From: Palsa-504 sp963835775
GTDB taxonomy: Bacteria > Actinomycetota > Actinomycetes > Streptosporangiales > Streptosporangiaceae
Length of the DNA stretch: 64,000 nucleotides
Assembly (NCBI GenBank): GCA_963835775.1
Contig: CAWIHB010000002.1
Span: 190,713 to 254,712 of the forward strand
Direction of reading: 5' to 3'
Part shown: piece by piece, positions 59,053 to 64,000 of the stretch
How the letters are laid out: every line of letters begins with the position of its first letter
Numbering within the stretch: the first letter of the stretch is position 1
Notes under the pieces: model-generated
The model's database searches: none
What the model saw: the letters and a program-made list of their open reading frames with translations, nothing else
What the model was told of the DNA's origin: nothing
Program-made: the position numbers and the translations under genes

Positions 59053-59804
59053 TGCATGGAGTGCTACGCGCGCACATGCCGGGAGGACCGCCACGGCCGG
59101 GCGAGCCGGGCTGGCCAGGCCAGCCGCCGGTCCCGGGCCAGCCGCCGGTCCCGGGCCAGCCGCCGGTCCCGGGCTGGCCGTCCACCCCGCCGCACGAGCC
59201 GGCTCGCGTCAACGAGCCGGTCCGGGTCTGGCTGGACCCGGAGGCCGAGTGGCGGAGCAGGCTGTACCAGGGACTGCTCGAGAAGCGAATCGTGCTGGCG
59301 TCGGGCGTCCTGGACGACGACGCGGCGGCCCGGCTCTCGGCTCAGCTGCTCACCCTAGACGCCGAAGGTCGGCAGCCCATCCGGCTCGAGCTGCAGAATC
59401 TCCGCGCCGAACTGCCCGCTGCGCTCACCATCATGGGCATCCTCGATGTCCTGCATGTCGCGGTGCACGCCTGCGTGAGCGGCGAGATCAGCGGTCCCGC
59501 CTTGGGCGTGCTCGCGTCCTGCCCCCGCCGGACCGGGTACCCGAACGCCTCGTTCCTGCTCACCGAGCCGAGGCTGCAGTTTGGCGGCACGGTAACCGCG
59601 CTCACCGCGCGGCAGCAGCAGCTGACCCGGATGCTGGACACGCTGTACTACCGGCTGGCCGAGGTGACGGGCCGTGAGGTGGACGAGATCCGCGACGACG
59701 CGCGCCGCGGCCGCTCGCTGACCACCGCCCAGGCGATCGGCTACGGCCTTCTGCAGGCCCAGGAGACCAGCCCCCGGCCCCAACCGGACCGCCCGCAAAG
59801 CTGA
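59049..59804 (+). CDS. ClpP-like protein, catalytic residues not conserved
   Basis: A 251-residue ClpP/crotonase-fold protein. After an N-terminal tail with three GQPPVP repeats the fold begins: YQGLLEKRIVLASGVLDDDA, AARLSAQLLTLDAEGRQPI, and AALTIMGILDVLHVAVHACV. Where active ClpP has GxAASM with the nucleophile Ser, this protein has EISGPALGVLASC. Where ClpP has PNARIMIHQP with the catalytic His, it has PNASFLLTEPR. The helix with EVTGREVDEIRDDARRGRSL and TTAQAIGYGLL is retained. It is thus probably a non-proteolytic structural or regulatory homologue, coupled to the XRE gene. Confidence 0.82.
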   Translation: MMHGVLRAHMPGGPPRPGEPGWPGQPPVPGQPPVPGQPPVPGWPSTPPHEPARVNEPVRVWLDPEAEWRSRLYQGLLEKRIVLASGVLDDDAAARLSAQLLTLDAEGRQPIRLELQNLRAELPAALTIMGILDVLHVAVHACVSGEISGPALGVLASCPRRTGYPNASFLLTEPRLQFGGTVTALTARQQQLTRMLDTLYYRLAEVTGREVDEIRDDARRGRSLTTAQAIGYGLLQAQETSPRPQPDRPQS

Positions 59805-60065
59805 ATCTGCGAGTCTTCAGGGGCCCAGTTACATCCTGTGACAGGATCCTAGGTCGGCGGCCCCGGTCCAGGCTAGCGCTCCGGTCCGCATCGCCGCTGG
59901 CCAGGCCCATGCTGCCCGGCAAGCCGGCGCAGAACGGGTCAGGCGTCGGCAAATCCCGGAAAATAGCCCTCTGTACACTCTCGCTCTCAATGGGTAACAT
60001 CGAACCCGGGACGACCCGTACGAATTAGCAGGGATCGGCAAGGATCGTGATATCTCGCCGTAAAC
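59805..60065. other. Intergenic region before the propeller gene
   Basis: About 260 bp with no gene. An AT-richer stretch near 60000-60065 probably holds the promoter of the next gene, but no clear -10/-35 pair was recognised. Confidence 0.45.
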
Positions 60066-63000
60066 ATGGGTGAACTGGGGCCTATGATGAACACGAACAG
60101 TGATGGATCGAGTGAGAATCGTCATCAAAAGCCCATAGCAGCCGGGGAAGCGCGGCCTGCTAACGGTTCTGACCACGCCTGGCCAAGCCGCCCGGCACCA
60201 GCCTGGTTGGTGCCGCCCGGTCTGCTCGGTCCCACCGCCGGCCGGCCCGAATCCGCCGGTCGGCCCGAATCCGCCGGTCGGCCCGGATCCGACGGCCGGC
60301 CCGAATCCGACGGCCAGCCACCCGTCGATCCGGCGCCTGCGGCTCCGGCACCAGGCGATCCGGCCTCCGCGGATCACGCGGATCAAGGAGCAGCCGAGGC
60401 AGCGGTCACAGATCCGTTCCCTGGTGCCACGGCGGACTACGAGGACCCCTGGCCCGGTGCGGCTCCGCCCGCGGGCTGGTTCCTGCGCACGCCCGCCGAT
60501 CGCCCGCCCGCTCATAGCACGCCCGCCGGCCGCCCGGCCGATGGGCCAGCGGAGCCCGGCGGTCCGGCCGCGCCCAGCGCACCGCCCAGTGCCGTTCTCC
60601 CCGGCCAGGAGGCAGCTAACGGTGACGAGAGCCTGACCGGCGAATGGTTCTTGCCGCCCGCACTGGAGCCGGGCGAGTCGCCAGTTTCCTGGTCGCTGGA
60701 CAAGGCCGGCCTGAATGAGCCGCACGCCGGACCGCCATCTGGACCGCCATCTGGGCCGCCATCTGGACCGCCATCCGGGCCGCCGTCGGTGATGGACATG
60801 CCCGCCGAGCAGCCCCGGACCGCCCTCCCAGCTCAGGACCTCGCGGCCGGGGAACCCGCGGTGTCCCTGCCGCACCGCCAGCCCGGCGCATCCCTGGCCG
60901 GGAAGATGGCGACCCCCGCGGCCACGCCGCCGCCCGGCAGCCACGGCGCGGTTAACGGTCACCAGGCCCTAGCCGCTGGGAGCCCAAGCGCGAGCCCGCC
61001 CGCCGGGAATCCAAGGACCGGCCTGCCCGCCGAGCCGGTGGTCGGCGCGACGCGTGCGCTGCGGGGCCGCCCGGGCGGCCCTGGTTTCCACCCCAGGCGC
61101 CCGGACGCCCGGACCAGGAGGCTCACGGCCGGCCAGTCCCCGTGGCAGATCTCCCACCGCCTGTGGGCAGAGTCGGAAATCCCGTGGGAGCTCCGCCCGG
61201 CGGGCGGCCTATACCAGCCGCAGGCTCCGGAGCGCTTCCCGAACGCGCTGCCGCCGCACGCCGTACCGCCACCGCGAACCCCGATGGCATCGCCGCCGCG
61301 AACCTCCGTGGGATCGCCGCCGCGGAACGCACCCGCGCGGCCCACCAGGTCAGGACCGGTCCCGTCCGAGCCGGTGAACGGCGCCTGGCCCGGGCCGATG
61401 CGGATCCCGCTCGGCGCGCCCGTCTTCGCCGATGCCCAGGCCGTCGCCGAGGCCGACGTGCCATCCAACGCCCCAGCCAACGCTCAGCCCAGTGCGCAGC
61501 AGGTGCGCGGGACCGGCCCGGCGACCGGGCCGGCCAGCCCACCGCAGCCTCGTCCCGGGCCGGATTCCTGGCGGGCCGCCGACCGTCCGCCCCCGCTATG
61601 GGACCGATCACCGGAACCGGCGCTGTCGCCCGGCTACCGGGCCGTCCCCACCGACACCCTGCTGCTCGAGCCCGAACTCCCGGACGACTGGCGCCCAGGC
61701 CCCCGGCTTGGCCCGGTCAGCCGACGCACCGCGACCATCGCCGTGCCGGTCCTCGTGCTGGTCGCGGTGGCCGTCCTGGCCCTTGCCCTGCTCACCGGCC
61801 ACGGCCCGAAGTTCGGCCAGCTCACGGCCAATCAGCCCGTCGGCCAGCGCGGCGCCCAGGGCACCACCGCGCAGTCCGCGCTGACCATCGGCATGTATCC
61901 CGGTCAGCAGCAGCGTGGGGTGTTCCAGTCCATCGGCCGGATCGTGGCCTCCGGGACGACCGTCGTGGCGATGGGCTCGCAGTTCAGTGACGGGGTGGTG
62001 CGGCAGCAGTTCTTCGTCTCGGCCAATGGCGGGGCGAGCTGGCGGCTGGCGCCGGTGCGGGCTCCGGGTGGCGGGCAGCCGCCGCTGGGGTATCCGGCGG
62101 CGCGGCTGGCGGGCGGTCCCGGCGGCTGGCTGGCGGTGGGCCCGCAGGCCATCTGGACCAGCCCGGACGGGACGGCCTGGACCCTGGCCGCCACCCACGG
62201 CATCACCCCGCAACTGCCCGGCGACCAGATGTGGGTACTGAACAGCACGGCGCAGGGCTACCTGGCCGCGGGCCTGGCCCCGGCCGGCCACGGCGCGACC
62301 CAGGCCGTCCTGTGGACCTCCCGGGACGGCCTGACCTGGCAGCGCCAGACGGCCGCCCAGCTGGGCCTGGCCGGCCCCGGCGAGACCGTCACCAGCATCT
62401 CCTACATCACCACGCGCGGCCAGGACACGGTCATGGCCGGTGCGGTGGCCAATGGCGGCACCGCCTACTCCGCCGCCTGGCTGACCACCGACGGCGGCTC
62501 GGCCTGGACCCGGGTCACCGTCCCGGCCGATCACGGCGCGGGTCCCGCGATCACGGGCCTGGGCTTCGACGGTTCAGGTCTGGTCGCGGTGCGCCCGGGC
62601 CGCTCGGCCAGCGGTGCCGGTGACGGGGTGGTCTATTTTTCGCCGAACGGACAGAGCTGGCAGTACGCGGCCACCATCGACGCAGTCCGGCGGCTGGACG
62701 CCGGACCTGGTCAAGGGCAGTGACTACGGCTTCGTGGTCTCCGGGATCACCGCCGCCGGGCAGATCGTGGCCTACACCAGCACCGGTACCGGCAGCACCT
62801 GGCAGGCCACCGCGCCGCTCGGCGCCGCCGCCGGCCAGACGGTGGACGGCGTGACGGTGGGGGCGCAGGGCACCGTGATCGCCGTCGGCGCCACGGCCGC
62901 CAGCAAGGTCAGCCAGCAGCCCGTCTTCCTCGAGGCGAACACCGCGGGCAGCGTCCGGCCGGTCCCGCTGGCCAGCATCCCCGGCGCCACCGTCCCGGAA

Positions 63001-64000
63001 CTGGCCGTCAACGGCCTGGCCATCGCCGGTGGCCAGCAGGTCGCCGTGGGCAGTGCCGACGGCTACCCGGCCATCTGGCGCAAGGCCTCGGGCGGCTCCT
63101 GGGCCCTGGTCTCGGCCCTGGACCAGGTCTCCGCCGAGCCGGTCCCGCAGGCCCTGACCGGCGTCACGCACTCCTCGGCCGGCTGGCTCGCCGTCGGCGC
63201 GCCGGGTCCGGTCGTGTTCACCTCCGCGAACGGCACGAACTGGCAGGCGGCCAGCGGTCCCGGATCGATCAGCGCTGACCTGGGTGCCCCGGTCGTCGTG
63301 GCCACCGCCGCCGGCCCGGCCGGGTACATCATCGTCGGCACGATCGTCAAGCCCGGCGGCGGCTGCCTGGCCGACGTATGGTGGTCGCCGAACCTGACCT
63401 CCTGGACCCGCGGTCACGACGTGAACGACGTGACCGGCTCCAGCACGGTAATGGCCGTTGCCGCCGACGCGCACGGCTTCGTGTCGGTCGGTTCGCACGA
63501 CGGCTCGCCGGCCGCGTGGGTCACCGCCGACGGCCGAAGCTGGACCACGGTCCTGCTGCCGCTCCCGGCCGGGTCCTCCTCGGCCGCGCTGAAGAAGATC
63601 GCGATCAGCGGTAACCGCGTGGTGGCCCTGGGCCAGGAGGCCACCAAGGCCGGCGTGGTGCCGTTCGCCGAGCTGTCCCTTGACGGGGGCATCAGCTGGA
63701 GCCAGGTGCCGTTCAGCTCACCGGGCCCCGACACGACCTTCACCGCGCTGACCGCCCGGACCGGCGGCTTCACCGCCGTCGGCCAGTTCGGCCAGACCGG
63801 ACAGCTTCAGATCGCGGTCTGGACTTCGGCCGACGGGACGACGTGGGCACCGGCCCAGGTCAGCGGGGTTACCGGGGCGCAGACCGGCGGCAGCTACCAG
63901 ATCACCGCGGTGGCCCCGTCCGGATCTTCTCTCACCGGGATCGGCCCGCTCGCCATCCAGCAGAGCCAGGAGGTCCGCACCGTGACCTTGCCGGCCCGCT
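60066..64000 (+). pseudogene. Large Asp-box beta-propeller membrane protein, frameshifted; runs off right edge
   Basis: The first frame (60066-62723; ATG 60084 is an alternative start) has a Pro-rich cytoplasmic part of about 550 residues, with GRPES and GPPS repeats. A membrane helix AVPVLVLVAVAVLALALLTG follows near 560, then an extracellular repeat domain. Repeats carry the Asp-box pattern S-x-D-G-x-x-W: WTSPDGTAW, WTSRDGLTW. At about 62688 the frame shifts by +1; the propeller continues in the new frame (GGWTPDLVKGSDYGFVVSGI, FTSANGTNW, WTSADGTTW) past the window end. A single-base change would restore it, so a sequencing error is possible. Function unknown; perhaps carbohydrate or envelope binding. 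Confidence 0.78.

Overview
The window is very GC-rich and has the hallmarks of a filamentous or soil actinobacterium: GTG starts, ATGA-overlapped operons, leaderless promoters, a class F-like sortase, an actinobacterial PaaR/paaABCDE module and many actinobacteria-specific hypothetical proteins. The genus cannot be fixed from the sequence; the gene content would fit Streptosporangiales or Frankia-like relatives.

Left third (1-11.6 kb), mobile and defence DNA. An IS3-family remnant is interrupted by an IS66-type element (runs off the left edge), abuts an intact IS256-family element, and an intact IS4-family element with a 10-bp target duplication sits at the IS3/IS256 junction. A stem-loop-dense tract follows, then a PaeR7I/XhoI-type restriction-modification pair (methyltransferase first, endonuclease overlapping it), a repeat-rich tract, and a further complete DDE insertion sequence with about 30-bp inverted repeats. 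That element lies between an 18-bp palindromic promoter site and an alpha/beta hydrolase gene.

Middle (11.6-38.7 kb), accessory metabolism. Here are alpha/beta hydrolases (one a lipoprotein), an ECF sigma factor coupled to a two-domain VOC protein, DUF72, GNAT, a divergent copper amine oxidase and PLP decarboxylase, a PH-domain membrane protein beside an IS701 fragment, two back-to-back toxin-antitoxin modules, a TPR protein, a GNAT/patatin chimera and a DUF885 peptidase. Several genes are decayed: aldo/keto reductase, YcaQ-like, permease tail, nitroreductase-like.

Right part (38.8-64 kb), more chromosomal. A glutaredoxin-thioredoxin reductase fusion precedes the phenylacetyl-CoA epoxidase operon paaABCDE, with its TetR regulator encoded convergently beyond a GNAT gene and matching operator palindromes at both promoters. 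Then come a propionyl/acetyl-CoA synthetase, small conserved proteins, a universal stress protein, a sortase with a divergent wall-protein-like candidate substrate, a LigB-like protein plus miaA, a decayed zwf, a MOSC protein, a FluG-type amidohydrolase coupled to an APC permease, and an RsbW-like kinase. The window ends with an XRE regulator overlapped with a ClpP-like protein lacking the catalytic Ser and His, and a large Asp-box beta-propeller membrane protein that is frameshifted and runs off the right edge.

No rRNA, tRNA or CRISPR array was recognised by eye.
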